The notes under the pieces: generated by a model | Database searches by the model: none | What the model saw: only the letters and a program-made list of their open reading frames with translations | What the model was told of the DNA's origin: nothing | Source: Solenopsis invicta | Lineage: Eukaryota; Arthropoda; Insecta; Hymenoptera; Formicidae | Length of the DNA stretch: 64,000 nucleotides | Direction of reading: 5' to 3' | Assembly (NCBI RefSeq): GCF_016802725.1 | Contig: NC_052666.1 | Coordinates: 1,500,501-1,564,500 of the forward strand | Translations under genes and position numbers: made by a program | Part shown: positions 47,301 to 57,617 of the stretch, one piece after another | Layout: every line of letters begins with the position of its first letter | How positions within the stretch are numbered: the stretch's first letter is position 1

Positions 47301-50300
47301 AAAGAAAAATGAAACGAACCAATAACCAGTAATGAAGTCATAATGATGAAACCTTATAATAATAAACTTTTTTTAAATTTTTTGTGAAATAATTTGTGAA
47401 ATACATTTTAATAAAAACTTTGCAGCTATAAATGTAGCTTACTAAATTTAATTTTAGTTTATATGAAATTTTAGTTTAATGAAAAAAATATAATAACATA
47501 ATAATAAATAAGTACTAAATATTTTTATTATATAGATCTGTTTCGTATTTACTATTCAACATTTTTTTAACAAAAAAAAAGACTAATTTAGTTGTTACGT
47601 CGATCTCTGTATCGTCTGATCTATTACGAATTTTATTTTGGATAAAGCTGCAATTGGAAAAAACTTTCAATTAATTTACAATGTCCTTTTATTCTTTTCC
47701 ATTTTTAGCATTTTAATAAAAAAGATCGGTTTTATCGATTTTTTCCTAGGTTTTTCCCAAGAGACCGATTTTACCATTGGAATAAACTTAAAAAAAAACC
47801 ATGGAATCTGGTAATAGTAGCGAGAGTTAAGATACTTGGAGCCTTGAAGCGAACAGAATTGCCAAATTTTCTCTTAAATTTGGATTTTATTATCACACAC
47901 GCAAAGAAAAAATTAGTTAACGAAGCTAAAATAATATGTTTTTAAAATAGAGATAATTAATGTCATTGGTATCGAAATTCATTTTATGTTAGCAAATAAA
48001 ATATAGAAAAAAGATATTCGCTAATAGAATCAAATGATATTTAGCTGAATCTATTTTGCTACATTCTTTTCTAAACTAATCATATTTGTAATGAGATTAT
48101 AATCTTTTATAACTGAGATATAGACTTCGATGCTATTGAATCTTTCCTAAGAAAAATATCAAGTTCTTGCGTTAATTTTTAGAAATAAACAAAATTCTAC
48201 AAAATACATTTTATTTATTTTCGTCTTGTTCAATTTTGAGGATTTGACTTCGAGGAAACTTTCCATAAAACCAAATCTTACTTCGAGCAAGTGAAAAATC
48301 TCATAACGCCTTTTATTCTGTGTGTGATTCTTTACTTATGAGAAATACAGAAGTATTTCACCGCGTCCATCTGTTGGCTGCATACAATTGCGAATCGAAT
48401 GCTCGGTTTCACGTGCGCCGGCAAGTGCATCGGTAAGATATTGAGGAGAATGTAGTTACCACTTCCTTAGCTACTCGTGCTAAAGTACGCTCATAGCCAA
48501 CTTTCAGCAATATAACAAAGAAATGTGTATTAGCTATTGATTATTTTCTTACGTGCGAGAAATTTTTTGATAGGATAAAAAGTTAAGAGGGATTTTTGGG
48601 GAAGTGAAATAAAAAAAAATATTTCTAATATTTTTATCTTCCCAAAAAATTCTTCGTAGAAATAACAAAACCGAAATTTAGAGAAGAAACCTCGAACCCT
48701 AGCAACTCCTGACAAATGGAAAACCTTTTCGTTAACAATAGCAGTTGCGAAGCAAAGACGGGCGTGTTTTTACTAGATAATGGAAAATTTTAATACGCGA
48801 AAAGTTGCGTCGGCAACTCACCTTGCGCGAACAGAAATAGAGAAAAGAGAGTCTTTATATTGAATGTTTCTCATTGCAGATCATAATTACCAATTCGCAG
48901 AGCTTGCCGCGTGCAAATGCATTCGCTCAGATTTGTCTGCAACCGCGTGAAGATCCCTAAGACTGCCCGACTCCTTACCAAGTTACCCTTTCAAGTACCA
49001 TGTGTGGAAGTAGTAATCTATAAATCCCACTGAAAGGAGGATGCCGGTAACTAAACGCATTCCAAACCCCTCGCGGTAAGTAAGCCTACGGTTTACATAA
49101 TTACGTAATGTAAGCCGCAAAAATCTATCTTTTCTATGCATACGGCTTATATTCAGATTTGGATTTGCAATTTGGATTTTCTTATGGAGCACCGTTCGTT
49201 AGAAACGCACGAAGCGCGCTGTCACATGTTTATGACAAAAACCGAAAATAAGCGCTTTTATGAACTAAATTATTTAGAAAATTAGAAACTTAGATTATTG
49301 GGTGTATATATACAAATATACGCGACAAGGTGATGTATATTAAGCGCTTTTCTTACTCGCAAAATTGGCAAACTCAAAAGGCTTTCTTACTATCTCTGAA
49401 CGATGCAAAATATGAAAGAAGGCGAAATTCATTCGATAAATTAACTGATCCCTGTGTGAATATGTTAACAATGTTAAAGCCCGTTTGCATCAATGTAACT
49501 CAACTTTAAACTCGGTTCAACTTACTGTCTCTTTTTTAAATTCATAATAAAACTAGGAAAAGATAGAAAGTAAGTTCCGAATTTAAATTGAATTTGGTTT
49601 CAGTTACATTGGTGAGAAATTGTTCGATGTAAAATATTTGAAATACTGAAAAATTTGGTTGTACAATTTTAAACATGTTTGATAACTTTTTGCTTTTGGG
49701 ATCGGAAAGTAATTTCCAGTTACAGACATCCTTCTGTTCAACGCTTCCATGGTTATTAACATATTAATCCCGTTTTAATCTCCAAAATGAAATCTCCTTT
49801 TCCTTGGTGAAAGCTACAATAATGCAAGATTTAGTGAAATGTTCAGGGAATGTGTGTAACTTGTACAGTTTTATAACACAATACAACACGTACACGTACG
49901 ATTATACATTTATCCTCCATTTTACTCTTACGATCTCCTAACTAGGGCTGTTATGACTGCATCTATGAGGATTTATCTTTTTTTTCCTGCAAATATTTTA
50001 ATCAAATGAAAGTTCTCATTGCTTTATAAAATGGGCTTCATAAAATTCATACGCATAATTGATTCTTCTGTTACATTGAATGTTTTATAAAAAATTAACA
50101 ATATATGTACATCTCAGTAGTTTATCATATTATTCTATAGGGTGATACCGCCACTACCATTTTATTCCAGCCATGTATTAAAAATTAAAAAAGCAGAAAC
50201 TAATAATTTCCTTAAAGAAATTTTATTAATTCTGTTACAAATTCTGTTGTTAAATTTCTCAGCAAGCTAAGCATCAAAACTGGAAGTAAGTGTTAATCCT

Positions 50301-53300
50301 TCGATTCCCAAACGGAGCGAGCTCTATTAACAGTACACGAATTATACTTGTTTTGTTACTATAATTATAATTTTAAAGATTTTATATCGATATAAAAATA
50401 AAATAAATAATATTGTATTGTATGTACGCATTAATATATTTATTTACTATATTTTAATATTGGGTGATTGCAAAAGTTCATATCGATTTCAATAGATGTT
50501 ATTAGAAGTGTATAGTAATGTTATTAATTGTTATGTGTACGTATCGCACATCTATAGAAAAGTGCAGAATTGAGAAGTATTTGTATCGCTTTCATTTCGG
50601 TGTGTAATGATAGTTACTTTAGTTTTTTTTCTATTAAATATTCAATAGATTATATTCAGGTTATTCAGTAGCATAACACATTGATTACGTGATAAATAGA
50701 AATATTCCGATGCAGTACTTTATATCTTGTGTTGCATTCCGATAGTCATTGTCGGTATTGAATAATTTATATAACAAATTAGATTTGTAATATTAACAGT
50801 GATTATTGAAATATATTCTTAACAAAGACGACATTAGTGTTTAAAAAGAGTTTAATCTAAATTCTTGTAAAAATATTAAAAAAATAAAGAATTAAAATAA
50901 TTATTAAATAAGTTTAATATATAGAGAGAAAAGCTTGCTCTATATATACAGAATAGCTTAGAATTTCAAGTTTTAATATTTTTTCTTACATTTAACATTG
51001 ATTATATATCAAATAATGAAATAACGTAATTTAGTGTAAAATAATTCACGAATTTCAACAGAAGAGATTGCTGAAAGATTCAACATTAACTGATTGATCG
51101 CATTCCGACATTTAAGAAAGATTTAGTACTTTGTAGCTCGAAATATGAGTGCCACATTTGCTAACCGAATTAATTGAATCAGATTGTGCAACTGTTTCTT
51201 TGCTTAGCCGACTAAATAGTCCTTTTCAGATCGAGTTGTAACTGATGATGAAAAATGGTTCTTGTACAATAATGTTTAACGCAAACGCATTTGGAAACCA
51301 GCAGATGAGTGTACAGAATTCAAAACAAAAGCCAATTTGTATTTTAAGACGGTGATGCTCTCTGTTCAGTGAGATTGCAAAGAAATAATTTATTTTGAGC
51401 TGTTTTCTGTTGACTAAACGATTAATTCTGACAAGTATTGTCAACAATTAAACAATTCAAAGATAACAATCCAGGAGAAGCATTTAATTCTGGCTAATTG
51501 TAAGAGAATTGTTTTTTACCACTACATTCGTGAAGAAACCGTACACTGCAAAACAAACCTTGTGCAAACTAAAGAAATTGAAATGAGATATTATATTACA
51601 ACCCTATTTTTTTGATATCGCACTTAACATCGGATTATTACTTGTTTCGATCATTGCAAAACGATTTGAATGGCAAAAAATTTGCACATCATTTGGAAAT
51701 CATCAAAAACCATATTACTTTCTTTTTCAACGCAAAATCGTTTTATGATCGAGGTATCCGGATGCTATCAGAAAAAATTATAGAAAACTGCGTTTACATT
51801 ATTAATAACAAATTTTATATACTAAATTACTACTAGAGTTTTAATGATACATCGGGCACTAATTTTTGCATTCATCCAATCTAATTTTTAACATTATACA
51901 AAACTATATACAAAAAATTTGTTGGAGTCAATTGCTTGCATCATTTGGGGACTTGGTTTAGGAAAATAGTATGAGAATTGAAAGGTTAAAAACTATAATT
52001 TTAATTAATTTTAATTCTTTAACAGAAATCGAATTTGATTACTATTGAAACTTAATATCGAAAAATATTTGTAGTTAATGTATTTTCAACAAAACTTTGG
52101 CATAGTTAAAAAAATCGATTTTTAAATTCAATACAGAATCTATTTATCAAAATTCTTTAAGAAAAAGTGGTAGGGTGTGTGTGTATGTAGGGGGAGGGAA
52201 TCACCTTATACAGAAAAAAATTAATGTCAAATTAATAGTGTTTCATACAGAATATAAATATATGTCAAATATTCTAGGAATGTATTTTCATCAATCAAAC
52301 ATTTAAAAAAATCATCTAAACATGGGTTTAAAAATGCTTAGTTTCTAAAAGAAAAGGAATTTTACTGTGAAACAGTGTAATAGGTTTTAAATGAAACAAT
52401 TGATTTTATATCGAAATTTGCGAGAATAAAATACAAAATATCTCTGCTTTGGTTTCAAGATATTCCATTATTTAACAATAAGATTCCTCGAAAAACAAGC
52501 GTTTTTAGACTCACGTACATATACATTTTTAAAAAATGTGTGATCGATGATAATATGTCCCTGGAATATTTAACACTTATTAATTTATACTCTGTATAAA
52601 CAAGAATATAATAACTTTTTTGGTAGCCTTAAATTTAAGCAAAATATAATATTTTTGTTTCTTTATTATAACAATCATATAAAGAGCACAATATGAGTAT
52701 TATGATGTTATAATAATATTAAAAAATTGTAATTTTTTTGACTTAAAGATATTGTTATTTCTGATATTTTTTTCTCTTAATTCAATGAAAATTATTATTG
52801 TATAAAGATAAATTATATATTTCTTGATAAAATTATACAAAATTTCTTCATGTGTAAGCAAGTTCTGTTTAAGATTATCAAATTCTTTAAAGATTTTACA
52901 TATTTATATGAGACAATGATTGTTGATTTCGAATACTAATTTTTTTCTGTGTATGTATACGTACGAATGGTTTATCATATCATGTGTTTTACGTTAGATC
53001 CGACGGCGGTAGTAGTGAGAGCCCATTGCTCGTGGAAGAAAATGAGACAGTCGGTGCACCTCACAGTCCACGCAATATACACAGTCACAGCCATTCACAT
53101 GGCAATCCACACCGATCTCACAGTTATCATCATGAAAAGCCCAAACAAGTAGTGAAATACGGTGAACTAGTTATACTTGGGTAAGAATTCCCATCATAAA
53201 TAAAGCAGATACGTGAAGGAAAACGCAAGATTAGTGACTAATGAATCTCTCTGATGCTTTCCACAGGTACAATGGTTACCTTCCACCTGGTGATAGAGGG

Positions 53301-56300
53301 AGAAGGAGAAGCAAATTCGTATTATGTAAAAGACCCGTGCCAAATGGTGTTAAACGTAGCAAGCATTACATCGTTAAAACGCCTCACAGTTCGCAAGCCA
53401 TCCTCAATACAAAGCAGCACTCGATTTCATATACACTCTCCAGAACACAAGCTGTTATTGTCGAATATACAGAAGATGAAAAAACCGATATGTTTCAGGT
53501 AAGCCCAAAATATAATTTTATTTTATGGACCATGTAGTTATTTCTACATGAAGAGAATTTTCTCTTTGAATTCACTTTCAAAATGAATTGCGGGATAACA
53601 TTAACTTTGAAAAATTCTAGTATAAATTTTAGTAAAATTTAATCAAACAATTTTATAATATAAAATAGTTCGGTATAATTTTACTAAAATTTAATCAAAT
53701 TTTAGTAAAGATACAGCAAAACTCTTTTATATATCACGATCTTCAAGATAAATTCTGATAGAAAATTTTCTCCATAGTTTATTATCTTTTTTATCAGATA
53801 AATATGTTCATTATATCACTCATTTACTATAGTAATTTAAAAATGAACTTAAAAATAAAAATGTCACTAGCTCTTCATTTAATATATTGAATTCTTTCAT
53901 CAGAATTCTTTTTTTTTTACAAAACTACTAAAAAATTATAATCTTAAATTATGTATTTTAAGGGGTAACGCCATTCTAGAGTACGAAAAAAAGCTGAATT
54001 TTGACAATTTTTTTTAAGAACAAAAAAACAGGCACATTGAAATTAAGGGCTTTAACAGTTATATATTTAAGTGTATAAAAAAATTTTTTTATACAACTGT
54101 CGCTACCTATAGGTAAAGTGAAGCTATTACAATTCCTTAACATGTGTAGGTAACTAATTTCTTTACTATGTCAAAGGATACAAGCATTACAGAGAACTGA
54201 CTCATAACAGGTTTTTTTGAAGCGCTCAGCGCACAAGTATCCCGACAAAATCCCTTTTACATGTTCTTAGCAACCTTTCCTCCGTATAAAACTATTTGTA
54301 TCTTATTTCTAAGATCCTAAGGCATATTTTAAGCAAAAAAAAATCGATTTTTTGAAAATTTTAAAGTAGCGTTACCCCTTAAATTAATTATAACTTTTAA
54401 AGTTGTTCGTAAAAAAGAAAATTTTGTTGAGAATTTAATATATTTAATGTAGTGAATAAGATTATATACAAGGTGTAACTAAAAAAAACATGGAGTATAT
54501 TACGAGTTAGTATATCACGAGTGAAGAGTAGTCGCTACTCTCCCGTCTCTGCTTTCCGTCTACAGACGGGCGCTAAATTTGAATATCGTATAACTACGAA
54601 CAGAAAGCTCAGATAAAAAAATGACTTGGGACTTTTCGACTTGGATTCTTGTCCTCCATCTCATAGTATACTCCATGTTTTTTTTAGTTACACGCTCTAC
54701 ATATAAATTTATTGTTGTATTCATAGATCGGCCGTTCGTCCGAGTCGCCTATCGATTTCGTAGTGATGGACACATGTGCGGGTGGCGGCGATGGCGGGCC
54801 CGCTAACGAAGGACGTGTCGCCCAAAGCACTATCAGCAGGTTTGCTTGTCGGATTTTGGCAGATCGATCGGATCCTAGAATCGCTAGGATCTATGCCGCG
54901 GGCTTCGACAGTTCAAGAAACATTTTTTTAGGGGTAAGATTCGAAACAATCAACGATTGATCATGTGACTTGACACGCCTAATTTGACAAAGAAAAAAAT
55001 GGACATTACAAACACTCTTACACAGGAAAAGGCAACTAAATGGCAGGAGAATCGCGAGATCGACGGACTTACGACGAACGGGGTCCTGATAATGCATCCG
55101 CGAGGTCAGTTCTGCGGTGGTGAGGCGCAATGCGGTTTCTGGCGGGAAGTCAGTGTGGGCGGTGGAGTTTTCTCGCTCAGAGAAAGTAGGAGCGCTCAAC
55201 AGAAGGGTAATGTTGTCGAAGATGAGAGCAATATTCTGCAAGATGGTACTCTCATTGATCTCTGTGGCGCTACTTTACTTTGGCGATCAGCCGAGGGTCT
55301 CGCGAAGTCTCCGGTAATTTACACATCTTTAGAAAGATTATAAAGATATAAAATCATATATAGTTTACATTGACCGATTGCACGGTGTATTTTTCTCAGA
55401 CGAAGCAGGATCTAGAGGAATTAGTTGATGCTATAAATGCCGGCAGGCCGCAGTGTCCTGTGGGCTTGAACACACTGGTCATACCACGCAAAGCAGCTTC
55501 GGATTCGACGCAGCAGCAGCCATATGTTTATCTTAAATGCGGTCATGTACAAGGACATCACGATTGGGGCCAGGAAAAGGATAAAGTTACGAGAAGATGT
55601 CCCATGTGCCTTGTCGCAGGGGCGGTAGTCAAATTGTCTATGGGAATAGAGCCTGCCTTTTATGTAGACTGCGGACCGCCCACTTATGCATTTAGTCCCT
55701 GTGGGCATATGGCTACAGAAAAAACTGTCAAGTTAGTATTGTGCGCCAGTTGCTAATTCTTGTAAATAAATTTCAAACATATTTTAAACAGAGTTGGATA
55801 ACATAATATTTGTTAAATGAAATTGAGTTATAGTTAGTAGCTTATAAAATTGATTTACACAATATAAACAAAGTGTCTTAATGATCATAGTTAAATCTTA
55901 GTGCTGATATTGTGTAATTTTATATATCTTTTCAAATTCAACAAACTGCACATCGAATAGATTTTTCGCTCGTACCATTATTCCAAGTTGAACAAGAATT
56001 AGTAATATCACGTTTATTAAATTGAAAATCAATTTAATAGTAAATAATGCTAAAATAACACATTAGCCAGGGTTCAAATCTGGGACCTCCCAATTTTCCA
56101 GAACGGGCGTCTTAGCCAACTTGTGATCACTGCAGCTGTTATTTTTCATAACAAATTTTTCAGTTTTTTAAAGGAAAAGGGTTTTGACATTCAGATGTGA
56201 GTTAGCATCATTTATTATTAAATTGATTTGCAATTCAATAAACGTGATATTACAAATTCTTGTTCAACTTATAACCAAATTTTTGTTCGGCGCGCAGTTT

Positions 56301-56844
56301 AACTTGAAAAAGTATATAAAATCATACAATAAATATCAACACCAAGATCTAACTGGCCGTCAAAGTACTTTGTTTATATTGTTTTATATTGCGTTTTCAC
56401 ATTATTGATCGAATAAGTTCTCTATTTCAAAATTCATTTAGTTACATTAAAAGTTGCATGAATAAAAAACTAACTCAATTATAAAGTTGTTTTAAAATTT
56501 TTAATTTAGTAAGGAAAAGTTAATTAGTATGTGTTTTTAAAATATCTAGTTAAAGTTAAAAATTAATTTATTTGAAATTGACGAAGTTAAAAACTATTAA
56601 TCCTTTTACTTTGTTATTTAATATTTTACCTAGTTATTATTCAATCCTGATTTCAAGTATGTTACTCATCTTCTTACGATTTTTTCACTTATCGGTCATT
56701 TTTCTTTATTTTTGCAGATATTGGGAAAAAGTAGCCATTCCACATGGCACAAACGGTTATATCGCGATTTGTCCCTTCTGTGCAGTACCGCTCGAAGGCA
56801 CGCCAGGATATGTAAAACTAATTTTTCAGGATAATGTAGATTGA
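38774..56844 (+). CDS. Pli: Pellino E3 ubiquitin ligase
   Basis: Seven coding exons: 38774-38784, 52998-53180, 53267-53498, 54727-54933, 55026-55313, 55400-55731 and 56718-56844. All introns are GT...AG and phases agree, giving 459 residues. Exon 1 encodes MVI plus two bases of the next codon; the join gives MVIRSDGGSSESPLL, matching the fly N-terminus pattern. The FHA-like substrate-binding domain spans about residues 55-290 (YGELVILGYNGYLPPGDRGR, HSISYTLSRTQAVIVEY, GRSSESPIDFVVMD, VGGGVFSLRESRSAQQ). The C-terminal RING-like domain has CGH at about 354-356, CPMC at about 374-377, then PCGHMATEKT and ICPFC. Pellino proteins ubiquitinate IRAK/Pelle-type kinases in Toll signalling. A His/Ser-rich stretch (about 30-50) is extra compared with the fly protein. 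The 14.2 kb first intron is full of transposon remnants. Confidence 0.97.
38920..39990. repeat. Degenerate tandem repeat, unit about 290 bp
   Basis: Three to four successive units share TACAACAAAATATGAAATAC, GCAATAGAATTTTA, TTTGCTAAGAAGAAAAA and CTGAAGTAGAAAACAAA (starts near 38930, 39220, 39545 and 39810). The last unit is most diverged. A poly-T run is at 39517-39540. It lies in pellino intron 1; ORFs through it are artefacts of the repeat. Confidence 0.75.
40020..40400. other. GC-rich island in pellino intron 1
   Basis: It is distinctly richer in CG dinucleotides than the rest of the intron (CCGCGCGCGGTCGATAGC, GCCGATCGACGTGCCGC). It could be an alternative promoter or first exon, or a regulatory element. 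The overlapping short ORFs on both strands look like by-products. Similar but weaker islands are at about 41995-42190 and 45345-45700. Confidence 0.35.
40611..40860. repeat. Two-copy tandem repeat, unit about 125 bp
   Basis: Both units contain GAAATAAAATTTCTGAA or GAGATAAAATTTCTGAA, then AAATATTTTAAAATTATTTA or its match, then CTATTTGCCATA. The units begin near 40611 and 40737. Confidence 0.8.
41308..41342. repeat. (TA)n microsatellite
   Basis: About 35 bases of alternating TA in pellino intron 1. Confidence 0.9.
43255..43465. repeat. Foldback repeat in pellino intron 1
   Basis: TTTTAATAAATATTTATTCG pairs with CGAATAAATATTTATTAAAA. The arms continue through AATAGTACTAATAAAATATT against AATATTTTATTAGTACTGTT. 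The short loop contains poly-A. Confidence 0.8.
44042..45049 (+). mobile_element. Degenerate hAT element, 1008 bp
   Basis: The ends are CAGGGTTGGCAAAA and the inverse TTTTCCTGCCAACCCTG, typical hAT termini. The 8-base flanks TTTTTTAG and TTTTTCGG agree at 6 of 8 positions. The interior encodes a decayed C-terminal dimerisation domain: MNVTTWWKALYKNNLPEDFI at about 44445, a stop after SSASI, then SNKIRNRVGIYVTNKFLFYY and KMLSGKYELDVSDW in a later frame (44570-44685). The upstream transposase is missing. Confidence 0.8.
46655..46745. repeat. Small hairpin with CCAAT arms
   Basis: GAAACTGGCCAATTACAGT pairs imperfectly with CGATTGGCTAGTTTTATA. It resembles the CCAAT-core hairpins elsewhere but lacks clear termini. 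Confidence 0.45.
47100..50459. other. pellino intron 1, nothing further recognised
   Basis: This is long AT-rich intron sequence. Short ORFs (for example 48530-48715 and 48983-49192, minus) have no recognisable domain and no splice context that I trust. Confidence 0.4.
50460..51880 (+). pseudogene. Heavily decayed mariner
   Basis: Imperfect terminal inverted repeats TTGGGTGATTGCAAAAGTTC and the inverse of AATTTTTGCATTCATCCAAT. The interior translates to scattered transposase blocks: VTDDEKWFLYNNV (about 51240), then FELFSVD and SDKYCQQLNNSK. HLTSDYYLFRSLQNDLNGKK (about 51625) corresponds to the third-Asp region, and FYDRGIRMLSEKIIENCVYI lies near the C-terminus. It has many stops and frameshifts and lies in pellino intron 1. 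It is distinct from both other mariners in the window. Confidence 0.8.
53962..54378. repeat. 417-bp TTAA-flanked MITE in pellino intron 3
   Basis: GGGGTAACGC and the inverse GCGTTACCCC are the termini, with TTAA on both sides (53958-53961 and 54379-54382). Further inner pairing is seen (AAAAAAATCGATTTTTTG region). A partial relative begins at about 58275 in an RpL32 intron. Confidence 0.75.
54469..54697. repeat. 229-bp TA-flanked MITE in pellino intron 3
   Basis: GTGTAACTAAAAAAAACATG at the left is repeated inverted as CATGTTTTTTTTAGTTACAC at the right. Arm identity continues through GAGTATA. TA flanks are at 54467-54468 and 54698-54699. It ends about 30 bases upstream of the exon 4 acceptor. 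Confidence 0.85.
55894..56351. repeat. Foldback with tRNA-like centre in pellino intron 6
   Basis: The outer arms ATCTTAGTGCTGATATTG and (inverse) ATCTTGGTGTTGATATTT continue through ATTTTATATA, AAGTTGAACAAGAATT and AATATCACGTTTATT for about 160 bp each. The loop holds the tRNA-like segment at 56067-56138. It is the best-preserved copy of the family at 644-1162. Confidence 0.85.
56067..56138 (-). repeat. tRNA-like module, second copy
   Basis: The minus strand shows AAGTTGGCTAAGACGCCCG (A-box-like) and GGTCCCAGATTTGAACCCTG (B-box-like) at the same spacing as the copy at 912-990, with a diverged middle. It is enclosed by the arms of the foldback. Confidence 0.5.
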
Positions 56845-57186
56845 AGATAAAAAATAATGGAAGCATGTGTAGAAATTAATAACTTCTTAAGAAATATAAG
56901 AATTATTAAACTCAATCCAGAGAGAGAGTTATCGCATTGAATACCCACAGAAATTTTCCACCTTCCTCTTTTATCACCGTAGAATCAATGTGACGTAGAA
57001 TCTATGCACAACTATTTGCGATTATGTAATTAACTTGTAAGTTGAAATATGTTGCTGTTTTAGAAAAATTTTACAATACTAAAAAGCTTATTTTATTGCT
57101 ATATATGATTTACAAGGAAAGGTTTCAATTCTTGTAAACTTTAAAAATATTTATGTAGAATATTAAAGAACTCCTAAGAAATTGTA

Positions 57187-57192
57187 AATAAA
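57187..57192 (+). terminator. pellino poly(A) signal
   Basis: AATAAA 343 bases after the pellino stop codon. It lies only 27 bases from the opposite-strand signal of RpL32. Confidence 0.6.
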
Positions 57193-57218
57193 GTAGACTG
57201 GAGATATATTTTTAACAT

Positions 57219-57224
57219 TTTATT
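57219..57224 (-). terminator. RpL32 poly(A) signal
   Basis: AATAAA on the minus strand (TTTATT on plus), 25-30 bases beyond the RpL32 stop at 57249. A very short 3' UTR is usual for ribosomal protein genes. Confidence 0.65.
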
Positions 57225-57248
57225 GCCAAAATACACGAAAAGTAATGC

Positions 57249-57578
57249 TTACTCATTCTCTTCCGAACGCAAACGTGCACTGGCATTAGTTACGCGTATC
57301 GAAAGCTGTTGAGCACGCTCGACAATGCTCTTCCTTTTCTTGCTGCTAACAGCATGTGCAATCTCCGCGCAGAACTTGCGATTTTGCATCATTAAAACTT
57401 CAAGTTCCTACAAAAAATCAATTTTTGTTTATATTTCATCAAAAAATAAATAAAATATGCAGTCTTACAGATGCAGTCTCAGATTATGTACTTATTTTCT
57501 TCTGTAACCCATGCTATTTACATATTTTTATTATGCTAATAAAAAATCTCGAAATATTTTAAAATATATTTTTTTATA

Positions 57579-57617
<39 letters not shown>

